Assembly: GCA_002509665.1 (NCBI GenBank)
Contig: DADN01000091.1
Location: 1-6,214, forward strand
DNA length: 6,214 nt
Direction of reading: 5' to 3'
DNA from: Methanobacterium sp. UBA8
Lineage (GTDB): Archaea; Methanobacteriota; Methanobacteria; Methanobacteriales; Methanobacteriaceae
Position 1 is the first letter of the stretch; every line of letters begins with the position of its first letter. The position numbers and the translations under genes are program-made. Positions 6,101 to 6,214 of this stretch are shown here, in pieces. Under the pieces are notes generated by a model. It searched no databases. It saw only the letters and a program-made list of their open reading frames with translations, and was not told the DNA's origin.

Positions 6101-6127
6101 GTATTGGGGAATTAAATGCCCAAATAC
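6101..6127. other. Hairpin in the 3' intergenic region
   Basis: GTATTGGG (6101-6108) pairs with CCCAAATAC (6119-6127) with a single bulged A (6124) and a 10-base loop. This gives 8 base pairs including four G-C pairs, the most stable fold I see in this AT-rich 247-base tail (5968-6214). On the plus strand it is followed by CTTCTTTTATAG; on the minus strand the flank is also T-rich. It may be a terminator for the pgk2 operon or for a convergent gene entering from the right. No supported gene lies in 5968-6214. TTTATACTTT (6171-6180) may be a TATA box for a gene beyond the window. Confidence 0.4.
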
Positions 6128-6214
6128 TGCTAAACTTCTTTTATAGATTAATTATTTATAAAAAAATTTGTTTATACTTTTTAAATTTATTAAATGTAAA
6201 TTTGATCATGACAC

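Noticed and set aside
6190..6214. Possible gene start at the right edge (ATG 6208, or a minus-strand frame entering from the right)
   Set aside because: Too few bases remain to judge coding potential and there is no ribosome binding site. It is left as unresolved edge sequence.

Overview
The window looks like a stretch of chromosome from a hydrogenotrophic methanogenic archaeon of the order Methanobacteriales, most likely a mesophilic Methanobacterium-like organism. The evidence is a heterodisulfide reductase hdrC-hdrB pair without hdrA beside it, a 2-phosphoglycerate kinase of the cyclic 2,3-diphosphoglycerate pathway, small archaea-only proteins, AT-rich intergenic DNA with archaeal TATA-like boxes, and Shine-Dalgarno sequences of the GAGGTGA type. 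The genus is inferred. All eight protein genes lie on the plus strand. I see no rRNA, tRNA, CRISPR array, insertion sequence or attachment site.

Layout. Bases 1-142 hold a perfect 8-bp hairpin, probably the end of an upstream gene, and then an AT-rich promoter region. Bases 143-667 encode a small membrane CDP-alcohol phosphatidyltransferase for polar lipid synthesis. Bases 668-808 are the leader of the hdrCB operon, with two TATA-like boxes. hdrC (809-1756) and hdrB (1776-2687) follow, 19 bases apart, and end in a hairpin plus T-tracts. An AT-rich gap (2697-2951) carries the next promoter. Two archaeal proteins of unknown function (2952-3218 and 3215-3742) overlap by 4 bases. A metallophosphoesterase (3790-4458) lies 47 bases downstream. 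After a 206-base gap come 2-phosphoglycerate kinase (4665-5588) and an overlapping two-CBS-domain protein (about 5566-5967). The last 247 bases have no supported gene but hold one good hairpin.

How the genes work together. HdrB and HdrC are two of the three subunits of soluble heterodisulfide reductase. HdrC passes electrons from the flavin subunit HdrA to HdrB, which reduces the CoM-S-S-CoB disulfide in the last step of methanogenesis. 2-Phosphoglycerate kinase makes 2,3-diphosphoglycerate, the precursor of cyclic 2,3-diphosphoglycerate. The translationally coupled CBS protein is a candidate adenine-nucleotide sensor for that branch.

The most unusual feature is hdrC. The standard HdrC of about 185 residues is preceded, in frame, by about 130 residues. 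These form a short basic amphipathic head followed by a strongly acidic, proline- and valine-rich repeat region resembling the acidic tails of membrane-targeted proteins. There is a ribosome-binding site before the extended start and another plausible one before the internal start of the canonical protein. The gene could therefore make a long form, possibly membrane-associated, and a short form.
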